Source: Kitasatospora sp. DSM 101779 (GTDB lineage: Bacteria; Actinomycetota; Actinomycetes; Streptomycetales; Streptomycetaceae). Taken from it: 64,000 nt of DNA. Numbering within the stretch: the stretch's first letter is position 1; each line of letters starts with the position of its first letter. Location of the stretch: assembly GCF_025655475.1 (NCBI RefSeq), contig NZ_JAHTIK010000001.1, forward strand, positions 6,754,180 to 6,818,179, in the 5' to 3' direction. A model generated the notes under the pieces. The model was given only the letters and a program-made list of their open reading frames with translations. It made no database searches and was not told the DNA's origin. Below, piece after piece: positions 27,032-36,285 of this stretch. Both the position numbers and the translations under genes were made by a program.

Positions 27032-28417
27032 TCAGCGGCGCGGGCGGGTGGGCCAGGGGGTGGGCAGCTTGTCGGCGGCCTCCGCGAGGTGCGCGGTGAT
27101 CACCAGCGTGCCGTCCTCGACCTGGTAGTCGAGCGGGGCCGAGAGCCGGCGCATGGTGGAGATCAACCCGGTGTTGGAGGAGTGGGTCACCGCGTAGACG
27201 GTCGCCACCCCGGCCTCCAGGGCGAGTGCGGCCATCCGGCGCAGCAGGTCGACGCCGAGGCCCTGCCGCTGCCAGTCGTCCTCGACCAGCAGGGCGACCT
27301 CGGCACCGTCGTCGTCCCACATGAGGTGGGCGAGGGCGACGATCCGGCCGTCCGCCTCCTCGACCGCGAGGGTCTGCCCGTGCCGCGGGTCGAGCAGGTG
27401 GTCGAGGTAGCGGTCGGCGTCCTTGACCGGGCCGTGGTAGCGCTTGCGCAGGGTGTCGGCCGAGCAGCGCCCGTGCATCTCCAGCGCGGCCTGCTTGTCG
27501 CCGGGCTCGGCGCGGCGGACGGTCAGGTCGGCGCCGGCCGGCCGGGCGAGCCTGGCCTCGACCTTGGGCACCCGCGGGCCGAGCAGGCTGTCGAGCTCCA
27601 CCAGGGCCTGGCCGCGGGCGAACTCGGTCGGGGTGAACGGCAGGTGCGGCCGGGTCAGCTCGATGAGGTCGCCGCCGGGGACGGGCAGCCGCATGGTGTG
27701 GCCGTCCACCCCGGCCGGGGTGGACCGGCCGCGGTCCGGATACTGCCGGATCGTGCACCGGCCGAACAGCTGCCGCAGCGCGACCGGCAGCTCGGCGGCG
27801 TCCAGCGCGGTGCGGGTGGCTAGGGCGAGCACGTGCGTGGGCGCGTCGACCAGCTCGTGCGCGTCGGCGCGGTCCGTCCAGATGTCGGTGCCGCCGGCCG
27901 CGGCGACCGCCGCGGTCAGGTCGGCCCGGTCCAGGTCGGCCGGGGCGCGCAGGAAGAACTCGTCGACGGTGCCGGCGGCCAGCGGGTGCGACTGCATCGA
28001 GACGATGTTGACCCGGCGCTCGGCCAGGGCCGTGCAGACCCGGGCCAGGCTGCCGGGGGAGTCCTCGACCGTGGTGCGGACCCGCCACAGCACGGTCTCC
28101 TCCAGGGCACCCAGGGGGCCGCCCACCGCGGCCTCCCCGGGCGGCGCATGGGTGTCCGGCGCGGGCGGTCCGTGCGGCCGCCGGTGCGCCCACCAGCCGT
28201 GGAAGACGGCCGTGGCGAGCAGGGCGACGGCCGACACGACGAGCAGCACCGGGCCGTCGTGGCCGTGCACGACCACGTTGGAGACCAGGTCGGCGGTGGC
28301 GACGGCGAGGAAGACGGCGGCGAGTTCGACGGTCTCTCTGCGCCAGCGGTGGGTCCGGGCGGCGCGCCGCTGGGCGCGCGAGGGGGCGGCGGTGGTGACG
28401 GGTTCACGAGTGTCCAT
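27032..28417 (-). CDS. Membrane-anchored ACT-GNAT fusion protein
   Basis: 461 residues. Two hydrophobic segments near the N-terminus (about 32-45 and 55-72), then an ACT-like regulatory domain (VEDSPGSLARVCTALAERRVNIVSMQSHPLAAGTVDEFFL, about 115-165), and a C-terminal GNAT acetyltransferase domain (about 310-455) with the acetyl-CoA loop EDDWQRQGLGVDLLRRM. ACT domains usually bind amino acids, so an amino-acid-controlled acetyltransferase (possibly protein-lysine) is a reasonable inference, but the substrate is unknown. Single gene with its own terminator. Confidence 0.82.
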   Translation of the reverse strand: MDTREPVTTAAPSRAQRRAARTHRWRRETVELAAVFLAVATADLVSNVVVHGHDGPVLLVVSAVALLATAVFHGWWAHRRPHGPPAPDTHAPPGEAAVGGPLGALEETVLWRVRTTVEDSPGSLARVCTALAERRVNIVSMQSHPLAAGTVDEFFLRAPADLDRADLTAAVAAAGGTDIWTDRADAHELVDAPTHVLALATRTALDAAELPVALRQLFGRCTIRQYPDRGRSTPAGVDGHTMRLPVPGGDLIELTRPHLPFTPTEFARGQALVELDSLLGPRVPKVEARLARPAGADLTVRRAEPGDKQAALEMHGRCSADTLRKRYHGPVKDADRYLDHLLDPRHGQTLAVEEADGRIVALAHLMWDDDGAEVALLVEDDWQRQGLGVDLLRRMAALALEAGVATVYAVTHSSNTGLISTMRRLSAPLDYQVEDGTLVITAHLAEAADKLPTPWPTRPRR

Positions 28418-28515
28418 GCAGGTATCGTGTCGCGCCGGTGTTTCACGATCACGAATCCCCCGTGACCTGACGGTAAATGTCTCCGCGGCCGGCCCCTCGC
28501 CGTGATCGGTGCACG

Positions 28516-29964
28516 TCAGGCGGGGCCGTCGGTGTCCGGACGGGCCGTCAGCGCGGCTGCGGCGGTGTGCACTTCGTCCACGAGCAGCCGGACGTCGGCC
28601 TCGGTGGTGGTGGCGTTGAGCAGGCAGGCACGGAGCATTTCGCGGCCGCCGAGCACGGCGCCGGTGACGAACACCCGGCCGCGCAGCTGGATCGCCGCGG
28701 GCAGCTCCCGGTTGAGCCGGTCCAGGGTCTCCGCGTCCAGCCCGGCGGCCCGGTAGCGGAAGGCCACGATCGAGGTCTCCACCGGGGCGAGCAGCTCCAG
28801 CGCCGGGTCGGCCTCGACGAGCTCGCCGAGCCGGCGGGCCAGTGCGGTGGTGTGCGCGATGTCGGCGGCGACGCCCTCGCGGCCGCGGTGCGCGACGGAC
28901 GCCCACACCTTGAGCGAGCGGAACGGCCGGGTCTGCTCGGTGCCGTACTCCGAGAACCAGCCGAGTGATCCGGCCGCCTCGTCGCGCAGGTAGGACGGCA
29001 CCAGGCTGAAGGTGCCGCGCAGCGCGTCGGTGTCGCGGACGAGCGCGCAGCCGCAGTCCACCGGCACGCCCAGCCACTTGTGCGGGTCGAGGGCGAGCGA
29101 GTCGGCGCGGTCCATGCCCGCGTAGCGGTGGGCGATCACCGGGTCGAGCACGCCGAAGGCACCGTACGCGCCGTCCACGTGCAGCCACAGGCCCTCGCGC
29201 TCGGCGATGTCGGCGATCGGGTGGAAGGGGTCGACGGCGCCGGTGCCGACGGTGCCGGCCGAGGCGGCCACCAGGAAGGGCAGCCGGCCGGCCGCCCGGT
29301 CCTCGGCGATCGCGGACGCCAGGGCGGCGGTGTCCAGCCGGCCCTCGGCGTCGGTGGCGACGGTGCGCAGGTGACGGCTGCCGAGGCCGAGCAGTTCGGC
29401 CGCCTTGCGGACGCAGGAGTGCGTCTCGCCGGTGACGTAGCCGACCAGCGGCGGCAGCGCGGCCAGCCCCTCCTCGCGGACGTCCACGCCGGCGCGCAGT
29501 GCGGCCCGGTTCCGGGCGGCGGCCAGGCAGACGATGGTGGCCATCGAGGTGCCCGAGGTGAGCAGGCCGCCGCCGGGCGGGTGCGGGAAGCCGACCAGCT
29601 CGGCGATCCAGCGGACGACGGCCCGCTCCAGGTGGACGTCGGCGTGGTCGCCGCCGGCCGAGCTGGGGTTCATCGCGGAGGCCACCAGGGTGGCGAGCAC
29701 GCCGGCGGGCTGCGGGGCGGAGTTCACCCAGCCGAAGAACCGCGGGTTGCCGTTGCCCATCGGCGCCGGCAGGACCTGCTCGGCGACGGTCTTGAGCAGC
29801 CCGTCCAGGCCGGTGCCGGTCTCGGGCAGCGGCAGGTCCAGCAGGGCCTGCCGGTCGGCCTCCGCCATCGGCTGCCAGACCGGCCGCCCGGCCAGGCCCT
29901 CCAGGTAGTCGGCGACCAGGTCGGCCGCGGCGTGCGCCGCGCTGCGGAAGTCTTCGGAGGTCAT
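28516..29964 (-). CDS. PLP-dependent group II amino acid decarboxylase
   Basis: 482 residues. The group II decarboxylase core is clear: NPRFFGWVNSAPQPAGVLATLVASAMNPS, GGLLTSGTSMATIVCLAAARN, GLWLHVDGAYGAFG and the PLP-lysine motif SLALDPHKWLGVPVDCG. This family includes aromatic-L-amino-acid, glutamate and diaminobutyrate decarboxylases; the substrate cannot be assigned. The Asp in HVDGAYG and DPHK Lys are intact, so it should be active. Stands alone, followed downstream by the ACT-GNAT gene after 98 bp on the same strand. Confidence 0.85.
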   Translation of the reverse strand: MTSEDFRSAAHAAADLVADYLEGLAGRPVWQPMAEADRQALLDLPLPETGTGLDGLLKTVAEQVLPAPMGNGNPRFFGWVNSAPQPAGVLATLVASAMNPSSAGGDHADVHLERAVVRWIAELVGFPHPPGGGLLTSGTSMATIVCLAAARNRAALRAGVDVREEGLAALPPLVGYVTGETHSCVRKAAELLGLGSRHLRTVATDAEGRLDTAALASAIAEDRAAGRLPFLVAASAGTVGTGAVDPFHPIADIAEREGLWLHVDGAYGAFGVLDPVIAHRYAGMDRADSLALDPHKWLGVPVDCGCALVRDTDALRGTFSLVPSYLRDEAAGSLGWFSEYGTEQTRPFRSLKVWASVAHRGREGVAADIAHTTALARRLGELVEADPALELLAPVETSIVAFRYRAAGLDAETLDRLNRELPAAIQLRGRVFVTGAVLGGREMLRACLLNATTTEADVRLLVDEVHTAAAALTARPDTDGPA

Positions 29965-30086
29965 GGTGGGTGCGCTCCAGCGAACGGGGGCCGGGGGAAG
30001 CAATGGCGCGGCTTCCTCGGCGCACCCGCGTGCCGATCGTACGCTCCTTGCACCTGCTGGTGAGCAGGAGCACCTGGGTGCACCCC

Positions 30087-30108
30087 CAGGGGCGCGGGGA
30101 ACTGCGCA
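30087..30108 (+). repeat. Dispersed intergenic repeat B, copy near 30.1 kb
   Basis: CAGGGGCGCGGGGAACTGCG followed by CA, with a downstream GGCTCGGCCCGTGCTGTCACG (about 30136-30156) that resembles the interior of the 20732-20840 element. Intergenic between two minus-strand genes. Confidence 0.75.
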
Positions 30109-30160
30109 ATCCAGGGGTGGCGGCCGTGCACATTCGGCTCGGCCCGTGCTGTCACGACGC

Positions 30161-30188
30161 CCGCCCTTCGGCGGGAGGTGCCCCCGCG
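30161..30188 (-). repeat. Dispersed intergenic repeat A, copy 3 (inverted)
   Basis: On the minus strand CCGCGGGGGCACCTCCCGCC then GAAGGGCGGG, with the same GGGGGCACCTCCC core and hairpin as copies 1 and 2. Repeats A and B lie together here, as they do around 12.6 kb. Confidence 0.75.
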
Positions 30189-30203
30189 GCCCTGCGGTCG
30201 GGC

Positions 30204-31310
30204 TCAGTCCAGGGTGCTGGACAGCCCGCCCGCGGAGCGGCAGTAGCCGGCGATCTCCTTGTCGGTGATCTGCTTGCACAGCTTGGCGGCGGCGCCGGAC
30301 TCGGTGTAGTTGACCGTCCAGTAGCTGACCAGGCCCTGGGTGCAGGCCTTGCGCTGCCAGGTGTCGGCGGCGGTGGCGCACTGCTGGGCGGCCCAGTCGG
30401 CGCGGTCCAGGTTGTACTTCATGGTGCGCGAGCCGACCCCGCGGCTGCAGTCGTTGGCGCCGCCGCTGGCCTGCGCGTTGAGGCACCACTTCAGTGCCCC
30501 GGCGAAGGCCTCGGGGTGGTTGGCGTAGTCGTGCGAGCTGAGGTAGAGGGTCGGTGCGTAGAAGAAGCAGGCGGACTGGAAGAGGGCCGGCTGTTCGGGG
30601 CAGGGGTAGAGCGGTTCGGCGGCGAGCTTGTCGGCGGGCAGGTTCGCCTTGGCCTTCTCGTCCTCCTCGTCGGGTGCGAAGAGCTGCATGAACAGGCCCT
30701 CGGAGCAGGTGATCCGCCGGCTGGTGGTGGGGAACTTGCTGCACAGGTCGCGGGCGGACGGGATGTCCTGCTGGGTGACGAACATGATCCCGTGGCCGAC
30801 GCCGTGGATGCACGGGCCGGTGTTGGCGGGCGCGCACAGTGTGAGGATGTCCTGCTGCGGGTTCTTGGAGGCCGCGAGCATCTCCTCGACCGCGCCGTGC
30901 AGGTAGCCGGCCGCGCAGGTCTCGTGCGGGAAGGAGATCACCTTCTGGAAGTCCTCGTGGTACCGCTTCACCGCCGTGTGGCCGAGCTCGTGCGCGATCG
31001 GGTGGCAGAACCGCACGGTGTACGGCTTCTCCTTGGTGATCTTGTCGAGGTCGGCCAGCGCCACGCCGGGGTCGGTGGCGTCCATCTCGGCCACCAGCTT
31101 GTTCCGCAGGGTGGAGCGGGTCCACACCGCCGGGTCACCGGTCGGTGTGGCGGACGCCTGGGTGGCACCGCCGGGTGCGGCCTGCGTGGTGGCGGGACCG
31201 CCGGCCGCCACCGGGGCCGTCTCGGGCGTCCAGGGGGTCACCGAGACCGCGCCGATCCCGAGCACGCCGAGCAGGACTGCGGTGACGATCGCGAAGATCC
31301 GCGGATGCAT
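30204..31310 (-). CDS. Exported Cys/His-rich protein with HELGH motif, unknown family
   Basis: 368 residues: N-terminal hydrophobic signal/anchor (residues 4-24), an Ala/Thr/Pro-rich linker (30-62), then a domain with 14 cysteines and regularly placed histidines. CHPIAHELGH (C102, H107, E108, H111) contains an HExxH zinc-site pattern; CAAGYLHG (H138), CIHGVGHG (H169, H173) and later CSEG, CFFYAP and CLNAQ continue a Cys-x2-Gly-x2-His-Gly-like series. All even-numbered cysteines suggest disulfides outside the cell. It could be a zinc metalloprotein or peptidase, or a structural repeat protein. I do not recognise a characterised member. Confidence 0.75.
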   Translation of the reverse strand: MHPRIFAIVTAVLLGVLGIGAVSVTPWTPETAPVAAGGPATTQAAPGGATQASATPTGDPAVWTRSTLRNKLVAEMDATDPGVALADLDKITKEKPYTVRFCHPIAHELGHTAVKRYHEDFQKVISFPHETCAAGYLHGAVEEMLAASKNPQQDILTLCAPANTGPCIHGVGHGIMFVTQQDIPSARDLCSKFPTTSRRITCSEGLFMQLFAPDEEDEKAKANLPADKLAAEPLYPCPEQPALFQSACFFYAPTLYLSSHDYANHPEAFAGALKWCLNAQASGGANDCSRGVGSRTMKYNLDRADWAAQQCATAADTWQRKACTQGLVSYWTVNYTESGAAAKLCKQITDKEIAGYCRSAGGLSSTLD

Positions 31311-31420
31311 GGTGCTGATTCCCCCGGTGGTCGACGACGGACGGGCGGCACACCCATCCTGACGTCGGCGGCACCGATTGCACGGATCGGCCGCCGCCGA
31401 ACGGTGAAGTGTCGGCACCC

Positions 31421-31442
31421 CCGGGGGAGCGGTTTCCCCCGG
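31421..31442 (-). terminator. Possible hairpin terminator after asnB
   Basis: CCGGGGGA-GCGGTT-TCCCCCGG, an 8-bp perfect stem 44 nt past the asnB stop (minus-strand reading). Short, so assignment is tentative. Confidence 0.45.
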
Positions 31443-31485
31443 ACGGCGCAACAGGCCCCCCTGTCGACACCTCACGTCCACCGTC

Positions 31486-33336
31486 TCACATCACGAGTGA
31501 CACGTCGTACGTTCGCAGCCAGTCGTCGATGCCGAGCACGACTTCGGTGGCGGCCCGGGCGTACTGCGGGTCGGCGCCGGGGGCCAGCGCCGCGGCGACG
31601 GCCCCGCGGTCCAGCAGGGCCGCGGCGGGGGAGTCCCGGTCGGCGGCGAGCCGGCCGAGGGCCGCCTGCAGGGAGCGCGGGTAGCGCAGGTCCTGGATCG
31701 ACGGGTAGGGGCTCTTCGCCCGGTCGGCGACCGCGGCCGGCAGCAGGTCGCGGACGGCGGCCCGCAGCAGGCTCTTCTCCCGGCCGTCGGCGGACTTGAT
31801 CCGCCACGGCGTGTTGAAGACGTACTGGACCAGCCGGTGGTCGCAGAACGGCACCCGCACCTCCAGGCCGCAGGCCATCGACAGCCGGTCCTTGCGATCC
31901 AGCAGGATGCGGACGAACCGGGTCAGGCTCAGGTGGGTGAGTTCGCGCATCCGGCGCTCCACCGGGTCGGTGCCGGGCAGCTGCGGTACGGCGGAGATCG
32001 CCTCGCGGTAGCGGTCGGCGCGGTAGGCGTCCAGGTTCAGCCCGGTCAGCAGGCCCGGGTCGAGCAGGCCCTCCCGCGGGCCGGCGCCGAGCCCGGCGGT
32101 GCGGGCCAGCAGGGCCGCCCAGGGGAAGGTCTCGGCCGCGATCAGCGCCGGGTCGTGGAACCAGGGGTAGCCGCCGAACAGCTCGTCCGCGGCCTCGCCG
32201 GACAGCGCCACCGTCGAGTCCCGGCGCACCGCGCGGAAGAGCAGCAGCATCGAGGTGTCCATGTCGCCGAACTCCCACGGCAGATCGCGGGCGCGCAGCA
32301 CCGCCGTCCGGTGCACCGGGTCGCTCAGGGCGTCGCTGTCCAGCTCGACGGTGCGGTGGTCGGTGCCGACGTGCTCGGCGAGCAGCCGGGCGTAGGGTCC
32401 GTCCGGGGTGCCGCGCATCGCGTCGGGGCGGAAGCGCGCGGTCTGCCCGGCGTAGTCGACGGCGAAGGTGCGGACGGGGCCCGCGCCACGCCGCCGCAGC
32501 GCCTGCGCGGCGAGCGCGGTGATCGCACTGGAGTCGAGCCCGCCGGAGAGCAGGGCGCACAGCGGCACGTCGGAGTCCAGCTGCCGCCGTACGGTGTCGG
32601 CGAGCAGCTCACGGACGGTCGCGGTGGTGGCCGGGCCGTCGTCGGTGTGCTCCCGGGCCTCCAGCGCCCAGTACCGGCGGGTGGTCAGCCCGGAGCGCCG
32701 GACGGTGACCACCTGGCCGGGCTGCACCTCGGTCAGGCCCCGGTAGACGGCGTGCCCGGGGGTGCGGGCGGTGCTGAGCAGTTCGCGCAGCCCGTCGAGG
32801 TCGACCGCGGGGCGCAGCGCCGGGTGGGCGAACAGGGCCTTGGGTTCGGAGCCGAACAGCACGCCGCCGTCGGTGCGGTGGTAGTGCAGCGGTTTGACAC
32901 CCATCCGGTCGCGGACGAGCAGCAGCTCCTCGCGGCGGGCGTCCCACAGGGCGAAGGCGTACATGCCGTTCAGCCGGTCGACGAAGCGCGCGCCCCACTG
33001 CAGGTAGGCGCGCAGTACGACCTCGGTGTCGCTGCGGGTGCGGAAGCGGTGCCCGGCGTGCTGCAGGGCGGTGCGCAGCTCGCGGTGGTTGAAGACCTCG
33101 CCGCTGTAGCTGAGGACGGCGGGGGAGTGCCCGCCCTGTTCGGCGGCCATCGGCTGGGCGCCGCCGGCCGGGTCGATCACCGCGAGCCGCCGGTGGCCGA
33201 GCGCGGCGTGCCGGGTGAGGTGCAGCCCGCCGCCGTCCGGGCCGCGACAGGCCATGGTGGCCGTCATCGCCTCCAGCGCCGCGCGCTCCCGGGTGAGGTC
33301 CCGGTCGAACGCCACCCACCCCGCGATTCCGCACAT
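31486..33336 (-). CDS. asnB: Glutamine-hydrolysing asparagine synthetase
   Basis: 616 residues. N-terminal Ntn amidotransferase begins MCGIAGW (Cys2 nucleophile) with RGPDGGG, LSYSGEVFNH and RSDTEVVLRAY. The synthetase domain has the PP-loop LCALLSGGLDSSAI, ALSGEAADELFGGY and DRKDRLSMACGLEVRVPF. It makes asparagine from aspartate, glutamine and ATP; paralogues in actinobacteria can also act in secondary metabolism, but no such cluster is adjacent. Divergent from a small gene and glmS, another Ntn amidotransferase. Confidence 0.93.
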   Translation of the reverse strand: MCGIAGWVAFDRDLTRERAALEAMTATMACRGPDGGGLHLTRHAALGHRRLAVIDPAGGAQPMAAEQGGHSPAVLSYSGEVFNHRELRTALQHAGHRFRTRSDTEVVLRAYLQWGARFVDRLNGMYAFALWDARREELLLVRDRMGVKPLHYHRTDGGVLFGSEPKALFAHPALRPAVDLDGLRELLSTARTPGHAVYRGLTEVQPGQVVTVRRSGLTTRRYWALEAREHTDDGPATTATVRELLADTVRRQLDSDVPLCALLSGGLDSSAITALAAQALRRRGAGPVRTFAVDYAGQTARFRPDAMRGTPDGPYARLLAEHVGTDHRTVELDSDALSDPVHRTAVLRARDLPWEFGDMDTSMLLLFRAVRRDSTVALSGEAADELFGGYPWFHDPALIAAETFPWAALLARTAGLGAGPREGLLDPGLLTGLNLDAYRADRYREAISAVPQLPGTDPVERRMRELTHLSLTRFVRILLDRKDRLSMACGLEVRVPFCDHRLVQYVFNTPWRIKSADGREKSLLRAAVRDLLPAAVADRAKSPYPSIQDLRYPRSLQAALGRLAADRDSPAAALLDRGAVAAALAPGADPQYARAATEVVLGIDDWLRTYDVSLVM

Positions 33337-33434
33337 GCCGCCTCCGCAGCTGTCTTTGGCGTGTACGGATCAGCACGCTACGCGGAGGCGTTCGGGCACT
33401 GCAAGTGTGTTCGAGAGGGGTGAACCAAGGAATG

Positions 33435-33454
33435 TCTGCCCGATTTCGGGCAGA
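33435..33454. promoter_or_regulatory. Perfect 20-nt palindrome between asnB and the small gene before glmS
   Basis: TCTGCCCGATTTCGGGCAGA: 9-bp arms around TT. It sits just upstream of a plus-strand -35/-10 pair and about 100 bp from the asnB start, so a repressor or activator bound here could affect both directions. Confidence 0.6.
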
Positions 33455-33458
33455 AATC

Positions 33459-33488
33459 TTGGGTATCCGGCGAGCGGGCGCATAGAGT
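33459..33488 (+). promoter_or_regulatory. Sigma-70-type promoter giving a probably leaderless mRNA
   Basis: TTGGGT (33459-33464), 18-bp spacer, TAGAGT (33483-33488). The GTG start of the next gene is 8 nt after the -10 box, which would place the transcription start on or within a base or two of the start codon. Confidence 0.6.
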
Positions 33489-33496
33489 CCTCGACC

Positions 33497-33772
33497 GTGC
33501 CCGCCTCACCCCACCCTCACGAAGACCTCCTCGCCCACCTCACCCGCACCAGCCCGCTCGGGCCGGGCGAGGCGGCGCGGGTCGTCGCGGAGGTGATCGC
33601 GTACTTCTCCGAGACCACCGAGGAGTACGTCCGCCGCCGCCACGGTGAGCTGCAGGCACGCGGCCTGACCAACGAGCGGATCTTCGCCCGCCTCGGCGCC
33701 GAACTGGCGTCCCGGCGAGTCGCGGCGCCCGAGCTGTCCACCCGCCAGCTGCGCCGCATCGTGTACGGGTGA
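33497..33772 (+). CDS. Small conserved-type protein upstream of glmS
   Basis: 91 residues, starting at a GTG without a Shine-Dalgarno sequence but directly behind a promoter-like pair, consistent with leaderless translation. Composition is helical and charged (AARVVAEVIAYFSETTEEYVRRRHGELQARGLTNERIFARLGAEL) and ends STRQLRRIVYG. No known catalytic motif; I recall no name for it. It precedes glmS by 34 nt and may be co-transcribed with it. Confidence 0.7.
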   Translation: MPASPHPHEDLLAHLTRTSPLGPGEAARVVAEVIAYFSETTEEYVRRRHGELQARGLTNERIFARLGAELASRRVAAPELSTRQLRRIVYG

Positions 33773-33806
33773 GCCGCCCGACCGCTGAACCGAAGGAGTC
33801 CCACCC

Positions 33807-35633
<1,827 letters not shown>

Positions 35634-35646
35634 CCGCACGCGGCCG

Positions 35647-35684
35647 GCCGGACGGCGGGACGGCTCCCCGTCCCGCCGTCCGGC
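35647..35684. terminator. Bidirectional hairpin terminator after glmS
   Basis: Perfect 17-bp inverted repeat (35647-35663 with 35668-35684) around CTCC, 14 nt past the glmS stop and between convergent genes. Confidence 0.8.
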
Positions 35685-35709
35685 CCGCCGGCGCTGCGGA
35701 CCGGCCTGT

Positions 35710-36252
35710 CTAGCCGAGAGACGCGGCGAAACGGCCGGCCTTGGCATCGTCGGCCGACAACGTGATCTTCCCGCGGTGACTGATCTCCACCTGGTAGAAC
35801 TTCGGGCCGTCCGGAACGTTGCTCACCCAGACCGGGAACCGGCAGGTCAGGCCGGACCGCGCGCCGGTGTTGAGGTGACCTGTGGCGATGACCTGTCCCG
35901 TGGCGTCGTAGACCGTGACCGCGGAGCCCTCTCCGATGTCGCCGTAGCCGCCCGTTCCCGTGCACGAGCCGCTGCCGAAGCCGGCCTGGTTCAACTCCAT
36001 CGTCCCGGTCAGGTTGAACGTCGCCGCGGACGCCGACGGCGAGGTGGCCGGCTTCGTCACCGAAGAGCCCGATGCTGCCCACGCAATGCCGACGACGCCC
36101 GCTCCCACCAGGAGCCCTGCTGTGGCGGCGACGCCCGGGAGCAGCCACGCCGACCTGGTGGAAGAAGGCGGTTCAACCGGTGGCTCCGACAGGGGCGGAT
36201 GCGCCACGGACGGCACCGCGAGGGCAGGGTCCGGGATTTCATCGTGGGACAT
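35710..36252 (-). CDS. Membrane-anchored extracytoplasmic protein, unknown function
   Basis: 180 residues. A polar, proline-rich cytoplasmic N-terminus (1-32), one TM segment (AWLLPGVAATAGLLVGAGVVGIAWAA, about 34-58), a Ser/Thr/Pro linker and a small beta-rich domain with two cysteines (SCTGTGGYGDIGEGSAVTVYD ... SGLTCRFPVWVSNVPDGPKFYQVEIS). The GTGGYGDIGEG...VTVYD...F.V..VP pattern is seen in many uncharacterised actinobacterial surface proteins; possibly disulfide-stabilised. No enzyme motif. Confidence 0.75.
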   Translation of the reverse strand: MSHDEIPDPALAVPSVAHPPLSEPPVEPPSSTRSAWLLPGVAATAGLLVGAGVVGIAWAASGSSVTKPATSPSASAATFNLTGTMELNQAGFGSGSCTGTGGYGDIGEGSAVTVYDATGQVIATGHLNTGARSGLTCRFPVWVSNVPDGPKFYQVEISHRGKITLSADDAKAGRFAASLG

Positions 36253-36285
36253 GCCGGGCAGCGTCCCAGCATGACTGACACTCCG

